Shown one piece after another: positions 1 to 10,100 of a stretch of DNA of 64,000 nt. Each line of letters starts with the position of its first letter. Within the stretch, counting starts at the first letter, position 1. The notes below the pieces were generated by a model, which saw only the letters and a list, made by a program, of their open reading frames with translations, was not told the origin of the DNA and did no database searches. The stretch is from Paralithodes platypus (lineage: Eukaryota; Arthropoda; Malacostraca; Decapoda; Lithodidae). Both the position numbers and the translations under genes were made by a program. The stretch covers positions 43,791,509 through 43,855,508 of the forward strand of contig CM064518.1 in the NCBI GenBank assembly GCA_032716605.1, in the 5' to 3' direction.

Positions 1-364
1 GGGGGATGGTTCACCTTTTGGTAGATTTTTTCATTTAATTAATATTTTCTAGTTTCCTCCCTAGACCTCCATCAAACTTAGAAAAACATCCATTAGATCC
101 CCCTTCTAGCTTAATTTGTAAATTTTTCGGTAGAAAAATTTCCCGGCCGAAGGCCGGTTCCCCAAACTTACAGGCTCACTATCGTTCGGCATGGAAAAAA
201 TATCGACACCTAAAGAGCACGAAAGTTCTTAATATTGATATGGAAATGGGGCGGAAGGTCTTAAAATCGACAAACTAATGGGGCAAACATCTTAAAATCT
301 GAAAACTAATGAGGCTAAACATGAGGGAGAAGGGGATCTAGAAAATCGCCCCATCCGCCCTTAA
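1..364 (-). mobile_element. MITE-A copy
   Basis: Non-coding interspersed element in reverse orientation, cut by the window start. It shows the family landmarks in order: a 'tagacctccatcaa' block, the palindromic core 'cggccgaaggccgg', 'cgacacctaaa', 'aatggggcg', 'catgagggagaagggg', and a closing TTAA at 361-364. Related copies occur more than 25 times in the window, in both orientations. No coding capacity. Confidence 0.85.
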
Positions 365-817
365 ATGCTCGATCCAGGCTATTATGACTATTATTGACTC
401 CTCTCGCTGGGTCGGGCGCGTCTACCCTTCAATATTTTACGCATGTTGATTGGCATGACCCGTTAGTTAGGGTTTGGGGGCGAAGTGTACTCTGATAGAC
501 GATAAAGGCGAGATAAACAAAAGTCAGTTTTACAGTGGATGGGACTCGTTAGTCTTGATCGGTAACCCGTCTAGGGGTGTAAACCTTTTACAACTCCTTA
601 CTGCTCACCTAAGGGTGAAGAATGTTGGTCCAGAACACCCACTTTAAAGTGATCATATTCACAGGGTAGTGCAACGTAAGGTAAAAGGATAGTATTGTGA
701 CGATCAGTGAGTGGAATTATGTTGAATGATGTAGAATGTTGTAGAATGCTGTAGAATGTTATGACATGATAATTATAGAATGCATGGCCATCTGCAGATT
801 TCCATTTTTCTTATGTT
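365..817. other. unassigned spacer
   Basis: No gene or recognised family. A short degenerate 'gtagaatgttgtagaatgct' run lies near 722-760. Confidence 0.5.
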
Positions 818-940
818 TTTTATACATACAGTACATACATACATTACATACATACATAACATACATACATAGTTACATACATACATAGTTACATACATAC
901 ATACACACACACACATAATCATACATACATACATATAGAT
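818..940. repeat. (ATAC)n microsatellite
   Basis: Interrupted runs of 'catacatacatac' with short CA stretches. Confidence 0.9.
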
Positions 941-1057
941 AAATACCTACATTGCGTGTTAAAAAATGAGACGCAACTGGAGAAGAGAAATAGGACCCGA
1001 GAGTTGGGTCACGGGGAATAGGTTTCGACGTAACATTTGATAGCAGGGTTGGCTTGT

Positions 1058-1450
1058 GACGTTCTGGGAGAAGGCTGGGAGAGAGGGCTGGGATGGAGCT
1101 GGGTAAGGTGGCTGGGTCAGAGGGGCTATAAGGGGGCTGGGGTGTGACGGGCTGGGAGAGGGCTGGGTAAGTGGGCTGGGGTGTAATGAGCAGGGAGAGG
1201 GGTGGGTAAGATGGCTGGGGTGTGACTGAGAGAGGGCTGAGTAAGAGAGCTAGGAAGAGGGGTAGAGAGAGCTGGGAAAGGGTTATAAGACTGCTGGGGT
1301 ATAACAGACAGGGAGAGGGATGAGTAAGAGGGCTAGAGAGAGGGCTACGAGAGGGCTAGTAAAAAGGCTGGAAGAGGGCTAGTAAGAGAGCTAAGATAGG
1401 GCTATAAGGGGCTAGGGAAGCAGACAAGCAGAGGAGCTGGTAAGAACAAG
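1058..1450 (+). repeat. G-rich degenerate minisatellite
   Basis: Loosely repeated 'gggctggg(ta)agagggct' words, strongly G-biased on this strand. Many GGG runs make G-quadruplex formation possible. No reading frame of interest. Confidence 0.75.
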
Positions 1451-1671
1451 GAGCTAAAGGAGCGGAATGATGGACGGGATCGAGAATTACATCATTGTGA
1501 CTTTTTTTTCACATTTGCAGTAATCATGATGCTGTCTACGAAGAATTCTGACCCTCCATGTGTGCTTCAAACAATTGATTCCTATTACATGTTCTATTTG
1601 GAATTTATTATAGGAAATATTCTTACAACTCTTCTATAGTTTTAAGATACTTATTGTGGATAGCAAGTATT

Positions 1672-1885
1672 TTTACTCATTCAGTACCAGGGACGTCACT
1701 TTTATCAGATTCTGGCAACTATTAGACGATATTATTCAGTTTAGGAAGGACCTCTAGAAAATAATAAGGCATCAAAATATCTCAACCCACACTTTTAATT
1801 ACCACAGACCCTTCCTAAGCTGCATAATATCGTCTAGATAAAGCTAGAATACAATGAAACACACGTCGCTGGTGCTCCAGTATTT
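1672..1885. mobile_element. MITE-B variant copy
   Basis: Contains the paired landmarks 'attagacgatattattcag' and, inverted, 'aatatcgtctagataaagc', plus terminal 'cagtaccag/gacgtc' and 'gacgtcgctgg'. The terminal TTAA is eroded. It belongs with the subfamily seen at 44.77 kb. Confidence 0.75.
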
Positions 1886-2107
1886 TAAGTGGGGCGTATT
1901 ACATGTTGTATTTTGGCATTTCGTGTTTTCGGCTGGTCCATCAACTATAAATACTGTCACACTCATTCAGTTCTGCCAAACAGATTGCAAAACAAACCTG
2001 AATACCCGTGTATGTTAAACGAGTGATTTGATGGTTTATGAATTATTAATTGATATCCAGTATTCAATAAATTAATATCAAATCGTAGTCATGTACTTGA
2101 CCTTTAA

Positions 2108-2260
2108 CTGTCTTGATGGTGTAATGGTTAAAGTGTATTAGATCTGTATGTGGTAACCCAGGTTCGAATCTCGGTAAGATCACATGCTTTCATTAATTTC
2201 ATTGGGAGTTGTTTGGTGTTGGGAGTGAAATTTAAAAATACAGGCCTGCACACACCGTCA
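2108..2260 (+). mobile_element. tRNA-derived SINE copy
   Basis: An A-box-like 'tggtgtaatggttaa' and a B-box 'ggttcgaatc' lie at tRNA spacing, followed by the shared body 'atgctttcattaattt'. The same head plus body recurs at 4.5, 8.97 and 18.97 kb, so this is a SINE and not a tRNA gene. Confidence 0.7.
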
Positions 2261-2889
2261 AAACACTCATAAACATGCTCAAACCACAACACTTATCCTG
2301 ACAAGCCAAACTCTGCGTGTGAGGGAACCATTATCTATGTGATAGGTCGTGTTTCATGATTAAAGCCTTAGGGAACAATAATCTTAACCCTTTCAGGTCC
2401 GGGGGTTGCCGTTTAGTATTCATAAATAGAATGATCTTAATATCATAATTACCTCTCCAAAATTAGTTTTCTGCCCGCAACTCGCTCAAAGACAACTGCA
2501 GAGGTTGAAGCAATTAAACTAAAGGTTTCTAAACACCCCTGTTGATTACAAAGGTTTAAAGTATCCCAGTAAGGACGCAATCGCCTCCTGCAGTGCGCGA
2601 AAAGGTTAAAACTGAAATTAGCAAACGCACCGGGAAACACATACAATAATCGGCGTTTACAAATAATAAAGCTGCGAAATGGTCAATCAAGGGTGTCTTA
2701 GGAGAAATACAAAAATATAAAGAAAAAAAGGTATGTTGTGTGAATAGTGTATAAATAAGGGTGTCTTAGGAGGAATAAATAACAATATAATAGGAATATG
2801 TTTGGAGAATTGTGTAGAGATAAGGGTGTTTTGGGTGGGACGGGTTGGGAGAGCGATGAGGGAACGGCGAGGGTAGAGAGGAGGTGGGG
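2261..2889. other. unassigned spacer
   Basis: No recognisable gene. A 'gggtgtcttaggag' phrase recurs near 2690, 2760 and, diverged, 2823. The 65-codon open frame on the minus strand here resembles nothing I know. Confidence 0.5.
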
Positions 2890-3272
2890 TTAAGGGGAGA
2901 TGTGCTTATTTATTTGTTTAGTGTTTGAAATTAGTTAATATTTGTTAGTTTCCTCCCTAGACCTCCATCAAGCTGTAACAAACAACCCTTAGACCCCCCC
3001 TTCAAGATAAATATGTAAATTTTTCGGTAGACAAATTTCCCGGCCGAAGGCCAGTTACTCTTAAAATTGCCTGGTTCGCTATCGCTCGCCAGGAAAAAAC
3101 GATTTACGATTACCTACATGGCACGAAAGGTCCTAATATTGACAAAGAAATGGGGTGTAAAGTCGTAAAATTGTCAAACTAATGAGCCGAACGTCTTAAA
3201 ATCTAAAACAAAAACAGAGATCTAAACACGAGGAAGAAGGGGTCCCATAAAAACCTGCTCATCTCCTCTTAA
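2890..3272 (-). mobile_element. MITE-A, near full length, TTAA at both ends
   Basis: Begins TTAAGGGGAGAT and ends ATCTCCTCTTAA, so both the inverted termini and the TTAA duplication are visible. Internal landmarks are in family order. About 383 bp. Confidence 0.9.
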
Positions 3273-3477
3273 GGGTTTGGAGGGGTCAAAGGTGTTTATG
3301 GTGAAATGGTTGTGGTCTGACAACAGGTGGCAACCGTGCACAACCCCCCCCCCCCCCCCCTTTCCACCACTACCACCACCACCACTACCCCTCCCTCTTC
3401 CTATTACCGCACTCTCTCGTTTCTGTCTCTTCCTTCCTCTCCGTGCTGTCGCGGTTGTAATTTGTGTCCCAACTCTT

Positions 3478-3557
3478 ATAAGAACATATAAACATGAGAG
3501 GGATCTGCCTTGTATGGGCCAATTGGCTTTCTGCAGACTCACATTTTCTTATGTTCT
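3478..3557 (+). mobile_element. CR1-like LINE 3' tail
   Basis: Carries 'gggatctgccttgt', 'ggctttctgcagactc' and a terminal 'ttcttatgttc'. This is the 3' untranslated end seen next to CR1-type coding sequence at 10.1-11.2 kb. It abuts an oppositely oriented tail, giving a short foldback. Confidence 0.75.
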
Positions 3558-3830
3558 AAAATGGGAGTCCGCAGAAAGCCGATTGGCCTACACAAGGCCA
3601 CAAGGCCCTCTCGCACCCAACCCTAATTATAAGGCCCAACTCACTAACACCATGAGGACCGACCTCACCAAAACGGTCAGAGGTTAACGTAAGAAAACAG
3701 GAGTCTACATATATCCGGCAAATCCCCCTCACACCCAATCCATCTCGTCCATACGCCTATCCAATTATATTTTGAAGCTCTCTATCGTTCTTGATCCCGC
3801 ACTTTTCTTGTTTCACACCTATCATGTCTT
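3556..3830 (-). mobile_element. CR1-like LINE 3' end, antisense
   Basis: Reverse copy of the same tail, extending into the last codons of the ORF2-like C terminus ('cgttcttgatccc' region). It matches 10.12-10.36 kb in order. Stops and indels are present. Confidence 0.75.
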
Positions 3831-3877
3831 TCCAATTTGGAATGTTTCCATGACATGCTGAGTATGACAAAAATTGA

Positions 3878-4250
3878 GCCATAGCCTTCCTATACTTAGA
3901 TTTTCAAAAAGCTTTTGATAAAGTGCCTCATTGCAGGCTAATGTCAAAAGTGAGTGCAGTATACTGTTTATTTTCAACTGACGGTAAAATGCAAAGTTCT
4001 TATCAAGATTTCTCAGGTAATTTGAGGAAATATGGTGATAAGTATATAAACTTGGTCTTAATATTATGCAGAGATGTAGTAGTTTCATATTTTCCCATTA
4101 AGTATCACGAAAATAGCTGTTAAGGGATTCAATTTATTGTCAGCTGAAAAGAAACAGTATAGGTATCAATAGAGAGGCCACAAGTTGGATAGAAAGTTGG
4201 CTAACAGGTAAACAGCAACGGATGGTAACGAAAGTAGATAGTATTTTGAA
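3878..4250 (+). pseudogene. CR1-like reverse transcriptase fragment split by a MITE
   Basis: The frame from about 3880 reads AIAFLYLDFQKAFDKVPH, the RT motif region with the catalytic-site aspartate typical of CR1/Jockey-group LINEs. The next RT block resumes at about 4161 as GINREATSWIESWLTGKQQR, the following conserved segment in these enzymes. The two halves are separated by a palindromic insertion (MITE-D) and are out of frame across the join. A dead relic; the RT would have copied LINE RNA at the target site. Confidence 0.75.
3962..4159. mobile_element. MITE-D (mariner-like) inside CR1 RT
   Basis: Termini CTGTTTATTTTCAACTGAC and GTCAGCTGAAAAGAAACAG are inverted repeats flanked by TA(TA). 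About 198 bp, non-coding. A related copy lies at 29.5 kb. Confidence 0.8.
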
Positions 4251-4525
4251 CACTTTGTAATGAGTGTATTGCACTACACAATCTCTCTCTTTCCCCTTTC
4301 AGTATCTTGCCGGGATGGACCGCAAGGTCTTTGAAATACCAACTTTTCTTTGTATTTCCTTCTTCCATCTCCCTTTCCTTCCTCTCTCCACAGGTGCGCC
4401 GTTGTAAAGGCCTAGCTTCCCGTTCAACAACAACAACAACTGAACTGGTGTGATATAAAATCCACGGAATTATACTGCCTCGATTCAGATTCATGTAATT
4501 TGACTTCCTTAGTATATTTTATCAT
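4251..4525. other. unassigned, ends in (CAA)n
   Basis: Pyrimidine-rich stretch followed by 'caacaacaacaac' near 4428. Possibly a LINE or SINE tail; family not identified. Confidence 0.35.
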
Positions 4526-4690
4526 CTGTGTTGGATGGTGTAATGTGTTAGATGCTCATGTTCTGGGTGTGGTGTCCCGAATTTCAAATCCCTGGAGGAC
4601 CAAATGCTTTCATTAATTTATTCAAGTGCGTTGGGGTTTGTAATGGAGGTTTAATGTTAACTAATTTAATGTTAACTTAATTTTGCATAC
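4526..4690 (+). mobile_element. tRNA-derived SINE copy
   Basis: 'ggatggtgtaatgtgttag' head, 'gtgtggtgtcccga', decayed B-box, 'ggaggacca', then body 'atgctttcattaattt' and 'ttggggtttgtaatgg'. Same family as 8.97 and 18.97 kb. Confidence 0.8.
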
Positions 4691-4734
4691 TATACAATGC
4701 TCATTACAGGTTGGACAAAATTCTTGACCACTAA

Positions 4735-4880
4735 CATTTATAACTAAATATATCTACCATTAGGGAAGAGTCAGCCAGGGAATAGGAGTGGAAATTTACA
4801 GCCCATTCGCTCTAGCCTTTTTGGAGTTACAGAGGTTACGGGTCACGATTTCTGGCCTACCTATAACGAAATGAGTGTAT
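4735..4880. mobile_element. MITE-I partial copy
   Basis: Shares 'gggaagagtcagcca', 'ctctagcc' and 'agttacagaggtta' with the complete copy at 40.78-40.99 kb. The left half is missing. Confidence 0.65.
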
Positions 4881-4904
4881 TCATATTATTCTAACTAATA
4901 ATTA

Positions 4905-4988
4905 GGCCTTGTAATTGGGATTGGATGTGAGAGGGATCTGCCTTGTGTTGGCCGATCGGCTTTCTGCAGACTCCCATTTTCTTTTCTT
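4905..4988 (+). mobile_element. CR1-like LINE 3' tail
   Basis: 'gagagggatctgccttgtg' and 'cggctttctgcagactccc', then 'attttcttttctt'. Severely 5'-truncated. Confidence 0.75.
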
Positions 4989-5504
4989 AATACCTACACT
5001 GGTGCTTGAAATACATGGTGATACAAAAAAAGAGAACTAGTGAGTGAGTTATCAAATATTAGATCAGTATCATTAAAATTATTCACCAACAAAAAACGTC
5101 TTCACCTGAAGACTGAAGACAAATAATTTTGTGAAGAGCAGCGTCTCATAAAATCAATTTGTTAACGTCAGCTACGCTTCTAAAAAGTTATCATTTAAGT
5201 GGATGAGCAAAAAGACTAATAGCAGTTTATTTTATTATCATGTATAACAACAGTTCCCAAATATGTATGACAAAAAAGCATATAGTAAAAAATCTCTGTA
5301 TTCGACTGAGTGTTAAAGTATGGCGGGTAATCTTCGTTCACCCCATGTCATTTGTCACCGGGCGACAGCAATCGTTTTCCAGTATTTGTGACCTCCCCTA
5401 CCATCCATTTGTCTTCCCTTCACATTCCAGTGCTGGGTGGACTCTCCCTACACCTGGGCTTACCTTTACACCTTCTCTGGCAACTTTATTCAAGCAACGT
5501 GTAT
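4989..5504. other. unassigned, holds the unoccupied paralogue of a MITE-J site
   Basis: No gene recognised. The segment around 5440-5505 (cacctgggctt … gcaacgtg) is a paralogue of the sequence flanking MITE-J at 5.95-6.26 kb, but lacks the element. Confidence 0.5.
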
Positions 5505-5628
5505 TAGTGAGTTGGGCCTATAATTGGGCCTTGTAATTGGGGTTGGGTGTGAAAGGGATCTGCCTTGTGTGGGCCGATCGGCTTTCTGCAGACTCCCATT
5601 TTATTATGTTCTTATGTTCTTGTATTTT
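5505..5628 (+). mobile_element. CR1-like LINE 3' tail
   Basis: 'gggccttgtaattggggtt', 'gggatctgccttgtgtggg', 'ctgcagactcccattttatt', then 'atgttcttatgttcttg'. The 8-bp-like terminal repeat is a CR1 trait. Confidence 0.8.
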
Positions 5629-5649
5629 TGGTCGATTATTTTATATATC

Positions 5650-5956
5650 TATTATTTGTTTAGTTTCCTTCCTTGACCTCCATCAAATTAAAAAAAAAGC
5701 ATCCATTAGAACACGCTTCTAGATTAATGTTCCGGCCGAAGGCCGATTCTTCCAAAATGACAGGCTCACTTTCATTCATTAGGAAAAAAAATCAACACCT
5801 AAATAACACGAAAGGTCTTAATATTGACAAGGAAATGGGGCGGGGAGGTCATAACATCGACAAACTAATGGGACAAACATCTTAAAATCTGAAAACTAGT
5901 GGGGCTTAACATGACAGAGAAGAGAATCTAGAAAAACGACCCATCTCCCCTATAGG
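5650..5956 (-). mobile_element. MITE-A, 5' end eroded
   Basis: Family landmarks from 'gacctccatcaaatt' to 'cccatctccccta'. The final TTAA is mutated. Confidence 0.85.
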
Positions 5957-6015
5957 TGGACGTACCATCGCTCCTCCTCCACCTGGGCTCACTTGTACAC
6001 ATTCTCTGTCAATTA

Positions 6016-6232
6016 ACCCCTTGCGAGTTTCAGGCTATAAGGAAGTTGGAGCCGTAGACATCGATTTGATACAAAAATGCAATAATATTGTAGGTTTCTG
6101 ATAGATAGGAAGTATGTTGAATTGTTTTTTTATGCATTTATATATGCACTACAACCGTATTTTAACTTGTAATTCTGCTAAATATCGATGTCTACAGCCC
6201 CAACTTCCTAGTAGAACGAGACTCTCAAGTGG
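6016..6232. mobile_element. MITE-J (hAT-like)
   Basis: Inverted ends of about 45 bp carry 'ataaggaagttggagc' on the left and 'cccaacttccta' on the right, with 'gtagacatcgat' / 'atcgatgtctac' inside. Flanked by 'tcaatta' on both sides (6009-6015 and 6233-6239), a 7-8 bp target duplication as for hAT elements. A paralogous empty site exists near 5476-5502. Confidence 0.8.
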
Positions 6233-6239
6233 TCAATTA

Positions 6240-6544
6240 TATTCAGGCAACGTGATTCCTTCAACTTGAAATGGAATGAATATATCCTTCAAGTAGGATT
6301 ATTCATCTCCTAGGCATATACTGTATACCCAGGGGAAGCCTCACAGGCATGTGATAAGGAGGTCCGGTTTCATTAATCTGGCTTCCCTCTCTGTTCCTGT
6401 TTGTGTCTTACCTACACAGAGAGTAATCCAGCTAACTCTTACAAACACCTCCTCCTCCTATCCATATTTCACTACACTAAACAAGCATACCACTCTTTTT
6501 TCCAATGCTATACAACAACAACAACAAACAAACAAACAAAATTA
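6240..6544. other. unassigned spacer
   Basis: Ends in a short (CAA)/(CAAA) run near 6520-6540. No gene seen. Confidence 0.4.
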
Positions 6545-6612
6545 TCTTCAAGGGGATCTAGCGGGTGTTTTTTGAAGCTTGATGGAGGTCTAGGGAGGAA
6601 ACTAAAAACATA
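6545..6612 (+). mobile_element. MITE-A right-end fragment
   Basis: 'ggggatctagcgggtg', 'aagcttgatggaggtctag', 'aggaaactaaaaa'. Confidence 0.75.
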
Positions 6613-6644
6613 AGAACAACAATACTTAATCGGTATCGGTATTA

Positions 6645-7252
6645 TAACCCGTGTCACACGAGCAATATTCGATAAGCACCTTTGTTCTTATAATATTCTG
6701 AGGTTCGTGCGTTGGATTCTTAATCTAGACTTAAGGGGAGGTTTTAAGTTTGCTTCCTAGACCTCCATCAAGCTTAAAATTAAACCACCTAGACCCCCTT
6801 TCAAGATAAATGTGTACATTTTTCGGTAGATTTTTTTTTCGGCAGTAGACCGACTGCTCTTAAATTACAGTCTCGTTATCGCTCGTCAGGAAAAAATAGA
6901 CACCTAAATGGAGCGAAATGTCTTTAAATTGACATAAATGGGGCAAAAGTACTTAAAATAACCAAACTAATGGGGCGAACGTCTTTAAATCTGAAAAGCA
7001 ATGGGGCTAAACATGAGGGAGAAAGGGGTCCCGAAAAAAATCCCCCAAGTAGAAATCTCCCCTTAAGGTAGATTATGTTAGATGGCTCAGTTTTTTTTAT
7101 TGTTGTCGTTCCCTAGGATGCCTGGCCATAATTGCCCGTAAAAAATGCTCAAAAAGGGGCTCGTGTGACACCGGCTCAGGTATTGAAGCTGCCAGACCAC
7201 AATTGCTCGTAAAAATTGACTAAAAAATCGCTCGTGTGCCACCGCCTTTACA
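6645..7252. mobile_element. MITE-C copies, one hosting a MITE-A
   Basis: The left end 'gtgtcacacgagcaatatt' lies at about 6652. The right end 'ctcgtgtgacaccggctc' lies at about 7160. A second right end ('ctcgtgtgccaccgcc') closes at about 7245. The MITE-A at 6731-7066 sits between the halves. Confidence 0.65.
6731..7066 (-). mobile_element. MITE-A, TTAA at both ends
   Basis: TTAAGGGGAGGTTTTAAG at the left and AGAAATCTCCCCTTAA at the right. 336 bp, in full family order. Confidence 0.9.
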
Positions 7253-7440
7253 AACTATGAGTAAAATATTCTTCGGGGCCTGTATTGTTATTGAAATTCG
7301 ATTCAGACCAGAAATAGGTGCGGTCAGAGATGCGGGCAGTGTATTCAAGGCATGTGATAAATGGCTTGATCTGAGGCACTGGTACTTATCAAGGACATTC
7401 AGAAGCTTATATTGGCTCAACAATGCCATCCAAGATCAAT
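7253..7440. other. unassigned
   Basis: A 69-codon open frame overlaps this stretch, with no recognisable domain. Confidence 0.35.
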
Positions 7441-7675
7441 AGGTAGAACAATTTCCCGGCCGAAGGCCGGATCCTCTTAAAATTTCATGCTCGCTTTCGC
7501 TCGCTAGGAAAAAATCGACACCTAAATGGCACGAAAGTTCTTAAAATTGACAACGAAATGGGGCGAAAGGTGTTAAGATCGCCAAACTAATGGGCCGAAC
7601 GTCCTATAATCTCGAAACTAGTGTAGCTTAACACGAGGGAGAAAGGGGTCGAGAAAACTACCCATATCCCCTTAA
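7441..7675 (-). mobile_element. MITE-A, truncated
   Basis: Starts at the 'cccggccgaaggccgg' core and runs to CCCCTTAA. Confidence 0.85.
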
Positions 7676-7721
7676 TGGCCCGAGGAAGGTCTATTTGATA
7701 TGCTTTAATTCGCTTCCTTAA

Positions 7722-7862
7722 TTTGGAGATTTTAAGACGTTTCACCCCATTAGTCTGGCGATAGTAAGATGGTTCACCTTATGCAAGTGTCGATATACTT
7801 CTGGCAGAGCGATAGCGAGCCTGTAACATAGAAGAACTCGGCCTTCGGTTGGTACCTTTTTC
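7722..7862 (+). mobile_element. MITE-A internal fragment
   Basis: 'gattttaagacgtttcaccc', 'gagcgatagcgagcctgta' and 'aactcggccttcgg' in plus order. Confidence 0.75.
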
Positions 7863-8227
7863 TGGTTAGGTTTCTTTTACCTTGCTCTACCAAGTTGAAA
7901 AAAAAGATGAAGAAAACACAAATATATAAAAATAAAAATATATAAAAATAAAATAACCTCCAACATTTTAACTCCAAGGAAGTTGTGGCATAGTACTTGG
8001 TCCACCCCCCCCCCCCCCACCCCCCCCCGCTGCGCCCTGACCACTTTCCTCAGTCGGGGTGCCAGCCGGGGAGTGATGGTGATAATCTTGGTGGCCCAAG
8101 TAATCGTCCCGGAAGAGTCACAAATGCAGAGGTTATCACACAGGTTATATTTATGACGATGTGGTTATACATACATTTAACACTCGGGTAAAAGGTTATA
8201 AATGTCCACGTATATACAAAACTATAG
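7863..8227. other. unassigned with poly-C runs
   Basis: A-rich stretch 7895-7955 and a C run at 8005-8030. No gene. Confidence 0.4.
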
Positions 8228-8470
8228 ATGCGGCATTCTGAGAGTGAGGGTCTGAGTCTGGAGGATAAGACAGTGAAGCACTTGAACGAAGCAACCAGCC
8301 GCTTCAGAGATGGAGCTGCTTCGAGCCATGAATGAGTGCTTCACATGTCTCACTCCCCAGACTGGAACGAGACCTCACGGGCTTCACCGTGTTGAGCGGT
8401 GGAATGTACAGGCTTTCAGCCTATGCCCGAGAGGGAGTAGTTGGAATATAGAAAAAAAGAAAAAAAATCT
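8228..8470 (+). mobile_element. SINE-K 3' body with A-rich tail
   Basis: About 225 bp matching the reverse complement of 35.77-35.98 kb ('gcggcattctgagagtgagg' to 'gcccgagagggagtagttgg'). It ends in 'atagaaaaaaagaaaaaaa', so it is a 5'-truncated retroposon. Confidence 0.75.
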
Positions 8471-8800
8471 GTTTTTATCTATCTATCTATCGATCTATTT
8501 ACTCAGGCCCAATCCCCACTTTTCCTTTGTTTTCTTTTTTCTCTAAAGATAATGTCGGACAGGTTGGTAGAGAGGTATTCTGACCAGGATTCGAAACCAC
8601 TCACCTACCCCCCCCCCCCCCCGCCCCACACTCCCCACACTGCCGCTGACCCACACCATAAATATTGGGTAGGAATGTCACAGTCCGTAATAACAATACA
8701 ACAAACCCTGCGGACCATTAGAAGCGGTCCCCTATCACAACCTGTGTCGTACCAGGTCTGAAAACATAGTAGGATTTTGTTTTTTTATTGGATGCATATA
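8471..8800. other. unassigned with (ATCT)n and poly-C
   Basis: 'ttatctatctatctatcg' at about 8478 and a C run at about 8610. No gene. Confidence 0.4.
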
Positions 8801-8846
8801 CTGTATATACTGTATATATATACAGCTGTATATATATATATATATA

Positions 8847-8888
<42 letters not shown>

Positions 8889-8935
8889 TGTATATACTGT
8901 ATATATATTATACATATATATTCATATATAATATC
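8801..8935. repeat. (TA)n microsatellite
   Basis: Alternating TA interrupted by 'ctgta'. Confidence 0.95.
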
Positions 8936-8966
8936 AACTTCATAATGTAAAAATATGTTTAACTGT

Positions 8967-9190
8967 GTTGGTGGTGTAATGGTTTAGGTGCTTATGTTCT
9001 GGGTGTGGTGTCCCGAGTTCGAATCCCGGGAGGACCATAAGTTTCTATCTATCTATTTGCCTGACGCCGTGATCCCCGAATGGGTGGCCACGAACGAACC
9101 GCCCCCATGCACCTCTGTCCCCAGTCAGTCGACGCCCCTCCCCCCAACCAGCAATTAATGTTAAGAACGGGGTGTTACATATTTAATCCT
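8967..9190 (+). mobile_element. tRNA-derived SINE, interrupted
   Basis: Head 'ggtggtgtaatggtttaggt', B-box 'gagttcgaatcccg' and 'ggaggaccata' to about 9041. The body resumes at about 9155 as 'aattaatgttaagaacgggg'. The LINE fragment between the halves appears to be an insertion. Confidence 0.8.
9042..9156 (-). mobile_element. LINE 3'-end fragment with (GATA) tail
   Basis: The reverse complement matches the last 110 bp of the LINE at 59.7-61.44 kb ('gggcgtcgactgactgggga', 'catggccacc', 'gcgtcaggca'), ending in the same GATA tetranucleotides (here 'tctatctatctat'). Very 5'-truncated. Confidence 0.8.
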
Positions 9191-9399
9191 AATGCAACAG
9201 TTAGAGTGGTCATAAAATCCATTAACCACATGAGACTACTTGCCAACATTCCCATCCTGATACAACACACCCGGGATTCGAACCCTGGGCCTTGTGATCA
9301 ACAGGCCACCATCTCCAGAACCTGCCTCCTTCCCCTGAGGATCTCCTACGTCCCCCTAGGCTAAACTCGGCCTTTTGTGGCTCAGAACACTCCCTCTAT
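9191..9399. other. unassigned
   Basis: Contains 'gggattcgaaccctgggcc', possibly a decayed tRNA-like B-box on the minus strand. Confidence 0.3.
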
Positions 9400-10095
9400 T
9401 GTCTCTTGACCAGCCACATACCTTACCAACACACCACACACACCTCACCACATACACAGACACATACCTCACCACACATACTACACCACACACCAAATGG
9501 ACATAACAATATTCATATATCCAGCCACATACCTCACCACATACCTACACACCACACATACCTCATCACCACACACCACACATACCTCACCACACACCAC
9601 ACATACCTCACCACACACCACACATACCTCACCACACACCACACAAACCTCACCAGACACCACACATACCTCACCACACACCGCACATACCTCACCACAC
9701 ACCACACATACCTCACCACACACCACACATACCTCACCACACACCACACATACCTCACCACACACCGCACATACCTCACCACACACCGCACATACCTCAC
9801 CACACACCGCACATACCTCACCACACACACCTCATCACACACCACACATACCTCACCACACACCACACATACCTCACCACACACCGCACATACCTCACCA
9901 CACACCACACATACCTCACCACACACCCACACATATACACCGCACATACCTCACCACCACACATACCTCACCACACACCACACATACCTCACCACACACC
10001 GCACATACCTCACCACACACCGCACATACCTCACCACACACCACACATACCTCACTACACACCACACATATACCTCACCACACACACCACACAAC
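9400..10095 (+). repeat. 21 bp minisatellite array, left part
   Basis: About 30 copies of 'ctcaccacacaccacacatac' with C/G variation. A 21 bp period keeps all frames open, which explains the long threonine/histidine-rich or valine/cysteine-rich open frames. A marker 'ccaaatggacataac' occurs near 9497 and again near 11768. Confidence 0.95.
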
Positions 10096-10100
10096 ATAAT

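Noticed and set aside
7236..7442. 68-codon frame beginning MPPPLQTMSK
   Set aside because: Short, no homology recognised, overlaps a MITE-C end. Could be a relic but cannot be supported.
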